A stretch of DNA of 64,000 nt, taken from the NCBI GenBank assembly GCA_964402055.1, contig CAYOAV010000004.1:1-64000 (forward strand), written 5' to 3'. Under the pieces are notes generated by a model. That model was given only the letters and a program-made list of their open reading frames with translations, was not told where the DNA came from and did not search any database. Made by a program: the position numbers and the translations under genes. Of this stretch, positions 51,613 to 60,645 are shown piece after piece. Source of the stretch: UMGS363 sp964402055 (GTDB lineage: Bacteria > Bacillota > Clostridia > Oscillospirales > Ruminococcaceae). Position 1 is the stretch's first letter. Each line of letters begins with the position of its first letter.

Positions 51613-53061
51613 TCAATATGTGCTGATAATATCCTCACCGTTAAGGTACTTGCCGACATTTTCAACAAGTCTGTCTACATATGCCGTTGCACAGGTGAAG
51701 CTTGTTTTTCCGTTAAGAACAATTGCCGAACGGCGGTTTTCAAGTGTATAGAATTCAACCGTATCGTTTCCGTCCTCTGCGGTTATTTCAATTTTCAGCG
51801 TTGGTTCACTGCTCACGTCCTCAAAATACAGTTCCTCGGACGGTGCTTTAAGCATAAACTGATAAAGCGTTTTAAACCTATCCGAATCAACTTCTTCTCC
51901 GTCTATGGAAACTCCGAAATCGTCTGCACCTGTTCCCGTGAGGTCGAAGCTTACATTTGTATCATCAGATGTCACAGTGATATTGCTGATATTGTAGATA
52001 TAATGACTTGTGATAATGGTTGTTGTCAGGTCAAGCGGCATTTTTGTAAGCCATGGAAGTGACGCTTCATCGAATATATAAATCATATTGATGTCGCAAG
52101 CCATACCATAATAGCCGCCATTCTCCGCCTTATTACCGATTTTAAGACTAAACTCTCCGCTTGCTGTATCTGCTGTAACAACAAGCTGCGGATCGTCAAG
52201 ACCATATTCTGCAAGGTCGCTTTCCTCGGGACGGATAACAGCAAAATCTGAAGCTGTCAGCCCGAACATTCCGCTCATATACTCGGAGCATCTATCAGGA
52301 TTAAGGTCAAGTACAACAGGCTCGCTCATTCGGTAGTTTGACGAATTGGCGATAATTATATCCTGATCCTCAAGTCTTGTATCGTAATTTATCACGATAT
52401 CATAGTCAAGATCTTTTCTGCTTACAGTAAGCTTATTGACAAGAGAATAATCAGTTGTATCCTCCTCGTCCTCGGCTGTCATCTGCGTGAAAACTATCTT
52501 ATTAACGCTGTTCCTCGGGTCAGCTGAAGCGAAGGTAACATCGCTTGTTTTAACAGTATATACAGTATTTTCATCATTTATGCTCATATAGCTGTAAATT
52601 GATGAACCAGGGACCTTATCGCCGATTTTTACAGTTATTTCCGTTTTATCGGTATCGTCAAACTTGACTGTATATTCCGAGGTTGGTTCGGCAAGGCCGT
52701 AAATTGAGATATCCTCCGCATTTTCCATAATGGTTTTCTGTGCGGTAAGTGTAGCCGCACCGTTCAGTGCGGTATTTACAAATGTATCGCTAAGCGGAGC
52801 AAGGATATAGTCAACGATAGTCCACATATAAACTCCGTCCTTGCCCACACGGTCAACGTCATATGTGCCGAACTCATTTGTAATAGTTATCTTTTCGATA
52901 TCCTCGGGGTTTTTATCAAAAATAAGGCTGGATTCGACAACCGTTTCCTCCTCGACCTCTGCCTCCTCCTCAGGTGCGGTCAGCACAAGAGCCGCCGTCA
53001 CACCTCCGAGGATAATCAAAGCCACTGCCGCAATAATTATAAATTTGAGTCTCGCTTTCAT
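51613..53061 (-). CDS. DUF4340 domain protein
   Basis: A 482-residue protein with one N-terminal span (about 8-29) and a large extracytoplasmic region made of repeated DUF4340-type units, such as IEKITITNEFGTYDVDRVGKDG (key DVDRVGKDG, about 66-74), AEPTSEYTVKF with GDKVPGSSIYSYM, and IGNKAENGGYYGMA. DUF4340 proteins occur beside Gld-type ABC genes. The start overlaps the GldG-like stop by one base, so they are coupled. It is the last gene of the operon. Confidence 0.88.
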   Translation of the reverse strand: MKARLKFIIIAAVALIILGGVTAALVLTAPEEEAEVEEETVVESSLIFDKNPEDIEKITITNEFGTYDVDRVGKDGVYMWTIVDYILAPLSDTFVNTALNGAATLTAQKTIMENAEDISIYGLAEPTSEYTVKFDDTDKTEITVKIGDKVPGSSIYSYMSINDENTVYTVKTSDVTFASADPRNSVNKIVFTQMTAEDEEDTTDYSLVNKLTVSRKDLDYDIVINYDTRLEDQDIIIANSSNYRMSEPVVLDLNPDRCSEYMSGMFGLTASDFAVIRPEESDLAEYGLDDPQLVVTADTASGEFSLKIGNKAENGGYYGMACDINMIYIFDEASLPWLTKMPLDLTTTIITSHYIYNISNITVTSDDTNVSFDLTGTGADDFGVSIDGEEVDSDRFKTLYQFMLKAPSEELYFEDVSSEPTLKIEITAEDGNDTVEFYTLENRRSAIVLNGKTSFTCATAYVDRLVENVGKYLNGEDIISTY

Positions 53062-54557
53062 TACTTATGTCTCCTTTTGAGCCATATAACAATACCTGTG
53101 ATAAGGATTGCCGCAGGGAGAATAACAACGAACACCCAGAATGCGGTATTAGCCTTTTCGACAGTCGTATCAAATGTTGCAGCTGTAAGATCCTTAGCAA
53201 CGATAGTAATTCCGCTGTCCTTGCCTGTCAGAGCATTGACGATAGAAACGAAATAATCTCCGTTATTGTAATAGGATGTTCCTGTAATAGAGGATTCAAG
53301 CATTGCAGATGAACCATAAACGAGAAGATTCGAAGCAATGCGGTTATTATCACTGTCAAAGGATGTTTTTGTTCCAAGAGCGATAGTATTATATGTGCCG
53401 TTCACAATTTCAGGCTCAACACCGCTCTGTGCAAGCTCCTGCATTTCATCTGTAAGAACGAAAGCAGTATCGGCAGTTGTAAGGAGAGCTGTTGTTGAAA
53501 CGCTTCCTCTGTTCTCAAAGAGCAGATTTACAGGTCTTGCAAAATATGAAATAACGGGAAGATCAGGCTGTGCGACATTTGCGGAATAATCATTTTCCTC
53601 GATAAAGTTACGGATAGCGTAATAGGTGGTATTTGTAGCAAGATTTGCGGTATCGTTATCACCTACAACGCCGCTGCCGACCTCAATTCCCCATTCTGCA
53701 AGGAAAGCGTCAATATTTGCGGTTGATTTCTGCGAATAGCTTGCAAGGTAAATAAGATTTCTCTGATAATTGCCGCCATTTTCAAGATAGTTATAAAGCT
53801 TATCGATAACAGCCTCGGAAAGGTCGTTTATAGGAGCATTTATGACCATAAGGTCAGCGTCATATGGGAAATCCTCGCCGTTCGGGTCAAAGCTTGTAAC
53901 ATCAAAGCCATCATCTTCGAGAAGTGAGATAATAGAATCATTTGATACATCGGTATCGCCTGTTTCCATAATAGCCGCTGTCTTGGGCGAAGGGTCTGTA
54001 ACGTACATAATTGCCGAGGTGAGAACCTGCTCTGCCTTTGATGAAACGATATTATAGGAGAAGGTCTGATAATTAAGCTCCGTATTGAAAAGGTCGGTAA
54101 CAGTGATAACCTTTATTCTGCTGCCAGAGCTTACAACGATGTTATTTCCGCTGATAGTACCCTTATAAATTTCGGAATACTTGTTAGCATAGGTCGGGTC
54201 TGCCTGCATATCGACAAACTTAACGTCAATCATATCGCTGTTGAGGGCATATTTTTTAAGCACCTCATAAGCCTGCTTATAATAAACATTTCCTGCGTCA
54301 CGGAATGTATCCTCATCGGACATTGTAACTATCTCAACGGGTTCATTTATACTGTTGATATAATCAATGGATTCCTGTGAAATTTCAAATGCACCTGCGG
54401 AGGTAAGGTCTATAGTAAGGTCGGTTCTTTCACCGACAAGGCTTATTATAACGTTCAGCAGAACAACAGCTGCGATAACTATGACCGTGATAGCTGTTGC
54501 GGCAGAGCCGTATTTAAGCTTTTTAGTATTGATTTTCTTTTTTGCATTTTCGCTCAT
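53061..54557 (-). CDS. GldG-family ABC transport protein
   Basis: A 498-residue protein with an N-terminal span (about 18-40), a long periplasm-side region and a C-terminal span (about 472-491) followed by WLKRRHK. The central alpha/beta region (KTAAIMETGDTDVSNDSIISLLEDDGFDV, key ETGDTD, then INAPINDLSEAVIDKLYNYLENGG) fits the GldG / uncharacterised ABC transport auxiliary family. It accompanies the permease and ATPase upstream. Substrate unknown; the name GldG comes from gliding motility in Bacteroidetes and does not imply gliding here. Confidence 0.85.
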   Translation of the reverse strand: MSENAKKKINTKKLKYGSAATAITVIVIAAVVLLNVIISLVGERTDLTIDLTSAGAFEISQESIDYINSINEPVEIVTMSDEDTFRDAGNVYYKQAYEVLKKYALNSDMIDVKFVDMQADPTYANKYSEIYKGTISGNNIVVSSGSRIKVITVTDLFNTELNYQTFSYNIVSSKAEQVLTSAIMYVTDPSPKTAAIMETGDTDVSNDSIISLLEDDGFDVTSFDPNGEDFPYDADLMVINAPINDLSEAVIDKLYNYLENGGNYQRNLIYLASYSQKSTANIDAFLAEWGIEVGSGVVGDNDTANLATNTTYYAIRNFIEENDYSANVAQPDLPVISYFARPVNLLFENRGSVSTTALLTTADTAFVLTDEMQELAQSGVEPEIVNGTYNTIALGTKTSFDSDNNRIASNLLVYGSSAMLESSITGTSYYNNGDYFVSIVNALTGKDSGITIVAKDLTAATFDTTVEKANTAFWVFVVILPAAILITGIVIWLKRRHK

Positions 54558-54577
54558 TTTAAAAATCCTCCCTTCTT

Positions 54578-55288
54578 TTAATCAGCCCAACGGCGTTTTT
54601 CAAGCACACGGACTGTAAGGAAGTTGAACACGAAAATTGTGCTGATAAAGAAAACGATACTTCCGATATTGAAAATGCCCGATGCAAATTCTGTATATCT
54701 TGTATAGAATGCAAGCGACTTCATAATGCCGCTGATGAACTCGTTGGAAACATTTCCTGCAAGAAGGTCGAGCATATAGAAGAACATTATTATAACAAAG
54801 CTTATGATAGCGGAAACTATCTGGCTTTCGGTCAGTGACGATACGAAAATTCCTATTGAAATAAATGACGCACCGAGCAGGATAAGAGCAATTATCGTTC
54901 CGAATATAGTCGCCCATTCAAGAGTTCCTGCAAGGGTATGAAGAACGATAATATACGGGATATAAATTGAGATAGCACAAAGAAAAACGCAGAGTGCTGC
55001 GAAGAATTTTCCTGCAACTATACCTGCAAGGCTTATCGGAGCTGTAAGCAGGCACTGATCTGTACGCTGTTTCTTTTCCTCGGAAAAAAGACGCATTGTC
55101 ATAAGAGGAATAAGTATCATCATAAGCGTAAAAATGCTTGTAAAAACATAGGACATATCGGTTGAACCGTATCCCATATTGATATTTACGAAATAATTTC
55201 CCGTATAGAGGAAAAATGCGGTAATAAATATATAAGCTATCGGAGAGGTGAAATAGGTTTTCATCTCACGCTTGAAAACTGCACCCAT
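54578..55288 (-). CDS. ABC transporter permease (GldF/ABC-2 type)
   Basis: A 236-residue ABC-2 type permease with six spans (about 20-35, 52-72, 98-120, 128-152, 160-180 and 205-228). The N-terminus VFKREMKTYFTSPIAYIF and the following MRLFSEEKKQRTDQCLLTAPIS (key RTDQ-LLTAP) are typical of the GldF group. Its start overlaps the ATPase stop by one base. Confidence 0.9.
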   Translation of the reverse strand: MGAVFKREMKTYFTSPIAYIFITAFFLYTGNYFVNINMGYGSTDMSYVFTSIFTLMMILIPLMTMRLFSEEKKQRTDQCLLTAPISLAGIVAGKFFAALCVFLCAISIYIPYIIVLHTLAGTLEWATIFGTIIALILLGASFISIGIFVSSLTESQIVSAIISFVIIMFFYMLDLLAGNVSNEFISGIMKSLAFYTRYTEFASGIFNIGSIVFFISTIFVFNFLTVRVLEKRRWAD

Positions 55289-56352
55289 TATTCTTCCTCC
55301 TCCTTTTTATCTTCATTTTCAGCTTCTGCTTCTTCAACGGCTGGATTTTCTGCCGCCTCATCAGCTGTTTCTGCGGTCTGTTCAGCATTTTCATCAGACT
55401 TTTTAACGCTGATATTCACATCTCCGCCCATTGTTATCTTAAGGAAAATATCTTCAAGCGACATTTCGTCCGACTTCATACCGAGGATTACCCAGTTTCT
55501 TGCAACGATACGCTTAAAAAGCTCACGTCTTATATCGCAGTCCTCTTTTACCTCTATTTCATAATCGTAAACACCTGGTTCACGCTCCATATCGGCTGTA
55601 ACTGTAATAACTCCTGGAATAGCCTTTATCACCTTGAGGATCTCGTCACGGCTGCCGTCTATACGCATAATAAGTCTGCTGTCCGTCTTGATATTTTTTG
55701 TAAGATTTTCGGTAGTATCATCAGCGGCAAGCTTACCCTTATTGATAATAATAACACGGTCGCATACAGCCTGAATTTCTGAAAGAATATGCGATGAAAG
55801 AATTACCGTATGCTTCTTTCCGAGCTTCTTTATCAGGGTTCTTATCTCGATTATCTGCTTAGGGTCAAGTCCGACTGTCGGTTCATCGAGAATAAGTATC
55901 GGCGGATTGCCTATAAGAGCCGATGCAAGGCCAACTCTCTGCTTATATCCCTTTGAAAGGTTGCGAATAACACGGTCGTAAACGTCTGTTATCTTAACAA
56001 GACTGCAAACATCTTCAAGGTGAGCCTTTCTTGGTAGCTTGCATTTTTTCAGCTCATAAATAAAGCCGAGGTATTCCTTTACCGTCATATCAAGATAGAG
56101 CGGCGGTATTTCGGGAAGATAGCCTATTTCCTTTTTCGCCTTCATAGGTTCATCAAGGATATTTATTCCGTTGATAAGAGCCTCGCCCGAGGTTGAGGAA
56201 ATATATCCTGTGAGCATATTCATTGTCGTGGATTTTCCTGCTCCGTTAGGTCCGAGGAAGCCGAGTATCTCTCCGTCATTGACGGTAAATGAGATATTAT
56301 CGACAGCCTTTTTTGAGCCGTACTGCTTCGTAAGGTTTCTGACTTCGATCAT
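55288..56352 (-). CDS. ABC transporter ATP-binding protein (GldA type)
   Basis: A 354-residue ATPase. Walker A GPNGAGKSTT (about 34-43), Q loop EIGYLPEIPPLY, signature LSKGYKQRVGLA (about 132-143), Walker B ILILDEPTVGLDP (about 152-164) and switch His in SSHILSE. Residues about 315-354 form a long acidic alanine/glutamate tail without family meaning. First gene of the Gld-type operon. The tail is about 45 residues longer than usual GldA proteins. Confidence 0.92.
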   Translation of the reverse strand: MIEVRNLTKQYGSKKAVDNISFTVNDGEILGFLGPNGAGKSTTMNMLTGYISSTSGEALINGINILDEPMKAKKEIGYLPEIPPLYLDMTVKEYLGFIYELKKCKLPRKAHLEDVCSLVKITDVYDRVIRNLSKGYKQRVGLASALIGNPPILILDEPTVGLDPKQIIEIRTLIKKLGKKHTVILSSHILSEIQAVCDRVIIINKGKLAADDTTENLTKNIKTDSRLIMRIDGSRDEILKVIKAIPGVITVTADMEREPGVYDYEIEVKEDCDIRRELFKRIVARNWVILGMKSDEMSLEDIFLKITMGGDVNISVKKSDENAEQTAETADEAAENPAVEEAEAENEDKKEEEE

Positions 56353-56382
56353 TTTATCAGCACCATTCCTTTTACTTTTTTA

Positions 56383-56414
56383 AGGCAGCTCCGAATGTCT
56401 TTCCGAAGCTGCCT
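56383..56414. repeat. hairpin between gltX and the Gld-type operon
   Basis: AGGCAGCT (56383-56390) and AGCTGCCT (56407-56414) form an eight-base stem, with partial further pairing. No T run follows on the minus strand, so gltX transcription may run into the ABC operon. The 146-base gltX-ABC space holds this hairpin, the TTGAG repeats and no clear promoter. Confidence 0.45.
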
Positions 56415-56475
56415 ATGCTATTTTAATGAATAACTGTGTTAAAACTGTGATAAGAAAAGCATAATTTTCCGATAA

Positions 56476-56502
56476 CTCAACATTTTCTCAACATCAACTC
56501 AA
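56476..56502 (-). repeat. three TTGAG direct repeats at 11-base steps
   Basis: On the minus strand TTGAG occurs at 56502-56498, 56491-56487 and 56480-56476, each step exactly 11 bases, one turn of the helix. They begin at the gltX stop codon, upstream of the ABC operon. Hexamer repeats with this spacing are the usual target of OmpR/PhoB-type response regulators. Confidence 0.4.
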
Positions 56503-57962
56503 TCAGAAAGCTTTTCTATTCCCTTTCTGATACGTTCAAGCGTTACTTCCTTGCCCATAATAGCAGCAAGCTCAACGCCGCCGCCTGGGGTAGAAAGCTT
56601 GCCCGAAAGAGCGGCTCTTATCGGGAGAAGAATCCAGCCTACCTTTACTTCAAGCTGTTCAGCCTTTGCGGAAAGGATATTATAGATATTTTCCTCTGTC
56701 CAATCCTCTTCGGAAATATTTTCAAGCAAAGGAAGTGCCTCTTTAAGTGCAGTAAGGCTTGTTTCGGGAGTTGTTTTCATCTTTTTATTGAAATAAAGGT
56801 CAAGGTCATATTCTCTCAATTCATCAATGAAGTCAACACGTTCTGGTATCTGTGTAAAAAGCTCGGTTCTCGGCTGGAGCACTCTTGCAAGCACGTCAAG
56901 GTTGACATTTTCGCTCTTGCAGGTCTGTCTTATATAAGGCAGAGCCGCTTTTTTAAATTCTTCAAGCGGCAGACGCTTTATCCATTCAAAATTGATTGCC
57001 TTCATCTTCATCGGGTCAAATATTGCAGGCGATTTTGAAAGTCCGTGGATATCAAATTCATCAACCAGCTCATCAAGAGTAAATATCTCATTTTCTCCCT
57101 TTGGAGCCCAGCCTAAGAGTGCGATATAATTAAGTATTGCAGGGATATAATAGCCTGCTTCTACAAAATCCCCGAAATAAGCGTCACCGTCACGCTTTGA
57201 AAGCTTGTGTGTTTCATCACGCATAATATGCTCAACATGGATATAGCATGGCACTTCCCAGCCGAATGCCTCATAAAGGAGGTTATACTTCGGAGCGGAG
57301 GAAAGATATTCATTTCCTCTTACAACGTGTGTAATACCCATAAGATGGTCGTCAACGACGTTTGCAAAATTATATGTTGGCATACCGTCTGCTTTAATGA
57401 GTATCTGGTCGTCAAGGTCTGCATTCGGAACGGTAATATCGCCGTAAAGCTCATCATGGAAGGTAGTTGTGCCGTCAAGCGGAACTCTCTGACGGATAAC
57501 GTAAGGCGTACCTGCATCAAGAAGCTTCTGAACCTCGTCAGCAGGAAGGTCACGGCAGTGCCTGTCATAGGTCGGGGTAATGCCCTTTGCACGCTGTTCC
57601 TCATGAACCTGATCCATTCTTTCCTTTGTACAGAAGCAGTAATAAGCCTTACCCTTTTTCACAAGCTCCTCGGCATACTGCTTAAAGATACCCATACGCT
57701 CCGACTGGATATACGGACCGACAGGACCACCGACATCAGGGCCCTCGTCCCAGTTAAGACCGCATACACGCAGCGTATCATATATAACGTCTGTTGCACC
57801 CTCAACAAATCTTCCCTGATCGGTATCTTCAATTCGGAGGATAAATTTTCCGTCATATTTTTTTGCAATAAGGTATGTGTAAAGTGCCGTTCTGAGATTT
57901 CCTATGTGCATAAATCCCGTAGGACTTGGGGCAAATCTTGTTCTTACATTCTCTGTTTTCAT
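56499..57962 (-). CDS. gltX: glutamyl-tRNA synthetase
   Basis: A 487-residue class I synthetase that charges tRNA-Glu. HIGH motif appears as GFMHIGNLRTALYTY (about 17-31), KMSKS as HKLSKRDGD (about 253-261); the ED motif EDTDQGRFVEGA and NHRY-like regions are present. Length and layout are of the non-discriminating bacterial type but discrimination cannot be judged. The ATG directly follows the ribF stop, with GAAAGGA inside ribF as ribosome site. Confidence 0.96.
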   Translation of the reverse strand: MKTENVRTRFAPSPTGFMHIGNLRTALYTYLIAKKYDGKFILRIEDTDQGRFVEGATDVIYDTLRVCGLNWDEGPDVGGPVGPYIQSERMGIFKQYAEELVKKGKAYYCFCTKERMDQVHEEQRAKGITPTYDRHCRDLPADEVQKLLDAGTPYVIRQRVPLDGTTTFHDELYGDITVPNADLDDQILIKADGMPTYNFANVVDDHLMGITHVVRGNEYLSSAPKYNLLYEAFGWEVPCYIHVEHIMRDETHKLSKRDGDAYFGDFVEAGYYIPAILNYIALLGWAPKGENEIFTLDELVDEFDIHGLSKSPAIFDPMKMKAINFEWIKRLPLEEFKKAALPYIRQTCKSENVNLDVLARVLQPRTELFTQIPERVDFIDELREYDLDLYFNKKMKTTPETSLTALKEALPLLENISEEDWTEENIYNILSAKAEQLEVKVGWILLPIRAALSGKLSTPGGGVELAAIMGKEVTLERIRKGIEKLSD

Positions 57963-58931
57963 TTATATCATATCCTTTCGGAAATTCAAATCTACTTTTA
58001 ATTGTGCTTTAAGCTCGTCAATACTATCAAGCTTCAATTCGGGGCGGATAAATTCTTTAAGCGAAAGCTTGACATTCTTCCCGTAAAGCTCACCCTCAAA
58101 GCCTATAATATATGTTTCCGCAAGCACCTTTTTACTGTCGGAAACGGTAGGCTTAACGCCGATATTCGTAATGCCTTTATATTCCCTGCCGTCAAATTCA
58201 GCAATTGAAGCATAAACTCCGAATTTCGGCATGGCACGTTCGCTCTCAAGCGGCTGATTTATTGTCGGAAAGCCAAGCGTCCGTCCAAGCCTTTTGCCGC
58301 CGACAACAGGGAGCGTGAAATAATAATCATAACCAAGCAAATCATTTGCACGGCTGATGTCACCCTCGGAAATAAGCCTGCGTATAAGCGTTGAGGATAT
58401 TCTCTCGCCGTTCACGTCATTAATCGGGGGAACTGTTATAACATCAAATCCGAGCTCCTTGCCGAGCGTTTTCAGAAGCTCTGTATTTCCCGAAGCATTC
58501 CTGCCGAAGCGGAAATCCTCTCCGCAGACGATATATCTTGCCCTCATTTTGCCGACAAGCACTTCCCTTACGAAGCATTCTGCGGAAAGCTCTTTGCATA
58601 AGGAAAAATCAGGCGAATAAACATAATCCGCTCCAAGCCGTTCAAGCTCCGCAAGCTTATCATCATGGTTCAAAATGAACCCAAAGCCACCCTTAGAGGT
58701 AACTGTCGGAGTATCAAAGGTAAAAACTGCCGCCGAGGTATTTTCAGCTTTTCCTGCGACAGAAACGGCTTTTTCTATGACTGCTCTATGTCCGAGATGA
58801 ATGCCGTCAAAAACACCTGCCGCAACCGCCGTAAACCTCTCGGCAGTATATTCTGTTCCTGTCAGATCTTTCGTAAAACCACCTTCACGAATATCAGAAA
58901 TTTTTATATACGGAAAATTCCGCTTTTTCAC
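57963..58931 (-). CDS. ribF: bifunctional riboflavin kinase / FMN adenylyltransferase
   Basis: A 322-residue RibF, making FMN and then FAD. The N-terminal adenylyltransferase has GVFDGIHLGHRAVI (HxGH motif, about 40-53) and IVCGEDFRFGRNASG; the C-terminal kinase has GKRLGRTLGFPTINQ and ISRANDLLGYDYYF, with ETYIIGFEGELYGK. The start is uncertain. The frame opens with GTG at 58979, which would overlap truB by 86 bases. GTG at 58931 or TTG at 58946 gives the usual family length; I chose 58931. It follows truB and precedes gltX. Confidence 0.9.
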   Translation of the reverse strand: MKKRNFPYIKISDIREGGFTKDLTGTEYTAERFTAVAAGVFDGIHLGHRAVIEKAVSVAGKAENTSAAVFTFDTPTVTSKGGFGFILNHDDKLAELERLGADYVYSPDFSLCKELSAECFVREVLVGKMRARYIVCGEDFRFGRNASGNTELLKTLGKELGFDVITVPPINDVNGERISSTLIRRLISEGDISRANDLLGYDYYFTLPVVGGKRLGRTLGFPTINQPLESERAMPKFGVYASIAEFDGREYKGITNIGVKPTVSDSKKVLAETYIIGFEGELYGKNVKLSLKEFIRPELKLDSIDELKAQLKVDLNFRKDMI

Positions 58932-59676
58932 TGTCGGCTCTGCCAAGACCGATAAATCCGCCGTTTGCACCGAAAACACGGTATATGCCGTCCTTGGAAA
59001 TGTACATTCGGTTCATATCGAGCTTAACGCCGTTCCTGTAAAGCTTCTCCTGATGAGGATTGAGCTTCACATCGGGATAATCACCGAAAACCTTTTCTAT
59101 CGGGAGAAGATATTTTTCAGCGGATAAGCCTTTTTCTGCATTTTCCTGCAGCTGTTCAAGGCTCACACATTCATCAAGCGAAAAACCGCAAGCGGCAGTC
59201 CTCACAAGGCTTGTCATAACCGCACCGCAACCGAGCTTATCGCCTATGTCGCTGATAATGGTTCTGATGTATGTTCCCTTGGAGCAGGAAATTTCAAATA
59301 TTCCCTCGCTTTTTTCCTCGTCAAATTCAGTCATCACAAGGCTGTACACCGTAACAGGTCTTGGCTCACGCTCAACCTCTATCCCCTTTCGGGCGAGGTC
59401 ATAAAGCCGCTGACCGTTCACTGTAACGGCAGAATACATCGGAGGTATCTGCATAATATCTCCACGAAATCCNNNNNNNNNNNNNNNNNNNNNNNNNNNN
59501 NNNNNNNNNNNNNNNNNNNNNNNNNNNNNNNNNNNNNNNNNNNNNNNNNNNNNNNNNNNNNNNNNNNNNNNNAGCTTTAAAATGCCCCTCATTTTTGCGA
59601 TAACATCAAAAGAGGTAAAATCCTGCGGCTTATTCACGCAGATTATTCCGTTAAGCTCATCATTCAAGCCGTTCAT
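58894..59676 (-). CDS. truB: tRNA pseudouridine(55) synthase, central part missing in a gap
   Basis: TruB, making pseudouridine 55 in tRNA. Visible: GIICVNKPQDFTSFDVIAKMRGILK (residues about 10-34, split here for the motif KPQDFTSFDV), and after the gap GFRGDIMQIPPMYSAV with LYDLARKG, GTYIRTIISDIGDKLGC and the C-terminal domain. The catalytic Asp region (GHTGTLDP in relatives) lies in the missing part. Relatives have roughly 70-80 residues between the two visible parts, but the N run has room for 33, so the true gap is larger than 100 bases. The start overlaps the nrnA stop by four bases. Confidence 0.93.
   Translation of the reverse strand: MNGLNDELNGIICVNKPQDFTSFDVIAKMRGILKXXXXXXXXXXXXXXXXXXXXXXXXXXXXXXXXXXGFRGDIMQIPPMYSAVTVNGQRLYDLARKGIEVEREPRPVTVYSLVMTEFDEEKSEGIFEISCSKGTYIRTIISDIGDKLGCGAVMTSLVRTAACGFSLDECVSLEQLQENAEKGLSAEKYLLPIEKVFGDYPDVKLNPHQEKLYRNGVKLDMNRMYISKDGIYRVFGANGGFIGLGRADSEKAEFSVYKNF
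59473..59572. other. assembly gap of 100 N inside truB
   Basis: Exactly 100 N. It hides the catalytic aspartate region of TruB and is shorter than the missing sequence must be. Confidence 0.95.
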
Positions 59677-60632
59677 ATTTCTTCTCCAAGTGCTTCTGCG
59701 ACAGCTCCGACAAGCTTGTCCCTTGCGTCCTCAATGCTTGTTTCAAAGGTACAGCCAGCCGCCTTTTTATGACCGCCGCCGCCGAATTTCGCACAAATTG
59801 CGGAAACGTCAATATCACCCGTTGAACGGAGCGAAGCCTTGAATTTTTTCTCCTCCTTCTGACGGATAAAAATACCGACTTGAATCGTTTCAAGTGCCGT
59901 TGTAAGACCTGCGATGCCCTCAAATTCGTCCATCGGCAAGCCTGCTTTTTCTGTGTCGGCAAGTGAGATTGCTGAAACGGAGCATTTTTCATTGCAAAAA
60001 TACTCCATACTGCCCAAAACATGCTGTTCTGCGGCAAGCCTTGCTCTGCTTTTCTGCTCGAACATACGGCGGTTTATCTTTCCTGCATTGATGTTGAATT
60101 TCATAAGCTCTGCGGCTGCAATATGCGTTTCGGGGCTGCATGAATCATATCTGAAACAGCCTGTATCGGTAGCAATTCCCGTATAAAGGCATTTTGCAAT
60201 TTCTTCATCGCATTCGCAAAGCTTTTCACTGCTCATAAGCTTGAAAACTACCTGACAAGCGGCGGCGGAATCCGACTGAACAAGGGTTCTCGCCGCATAA
60301 TCGGTGTTTGAAATATGATGATCTATGCAAAGGTCGATCTTATCCGCATAATGTGAAAAGCTCTTGCCAAGAAGCTTAGGATCGGCTACATCAACAGCAA
60401 TAATATGCTCATACTCAAAATCCTGCTCCTCATAGGACTCATACATAAAATCATAACGCTTAGGAAGCTCATCAGCACAATAAACATTGGCTTTTTTTCC
60501 CATTTTACGGAGGATAGCACAAAGTCCGAACCCCGAACCTATTGTATCGCCGTCGGGACTTGCGTGTGTAAGAATACGGAAGCAGTCATTTTCACGGAGA
60601 AAAGCCGCCGCCTCTTTATAATCAATCAGCAA
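59673..60632 (-). CDS. nrnA: DHH-family nanoRNase / pAp phosphatase (NrnA type)
   Basis: A 319-residue DHH phosphoesterase that degrades very short RNAs and dephosphorylates 3'-phosphoadenosine 5'-phosphate. Motifs: HASPDGDTIGSG (about 24-35), VDVADP, the DHH motif IDHHIS, TGIATDTGCF and the C-terminal DHHA1 signature FGGGGHKKAAG (about 285-295). A frame opening with ATG at 60677 overlaps rbfA by 32 bases; TTG at 60632, ten bases after AAAGG, starts just past the rbfA stop and gives the usual length, so I prefer it. It sits between rbfA and truB as in many Firmicutes. Confidence 0.9.
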   Translation of the reverse strand: MLIDYKEAAAFLRENDCFRILTHASPDGDTIGSGFGLCAILRKMGKKANVYCADELPKRYDFMYESYEEQDFEYEHIIAVDVADPKLLGKSFSHYADKIDLCIDHHISNTDYAARTLVQSDSAAACQVVFKLMSSEKLCECDEEIAKCLYTGIATDTGCFRYDSCSPETHIAAAELMKFNINAGKINRRMFEQKSRARLAAEQHVLGSMEYFCNEKCSVSAISLADTEKAGLPMDEFEGIAGLTTALETIQVGIFIRQKEEKKFKASLRSTGDIDVSAICAKFGGGGHKKAAGCTFETSIEDARDKLVGAVAEALGEEI

Positions 60633-60645
60633 ATTATCACAACCT

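Noticed and set aside
57207..58001. 264-codon open frame on the plus strand opposite gltX
   Set aside because: Antisense shadow of a complete glutamyl-tRNA synthetase gene.
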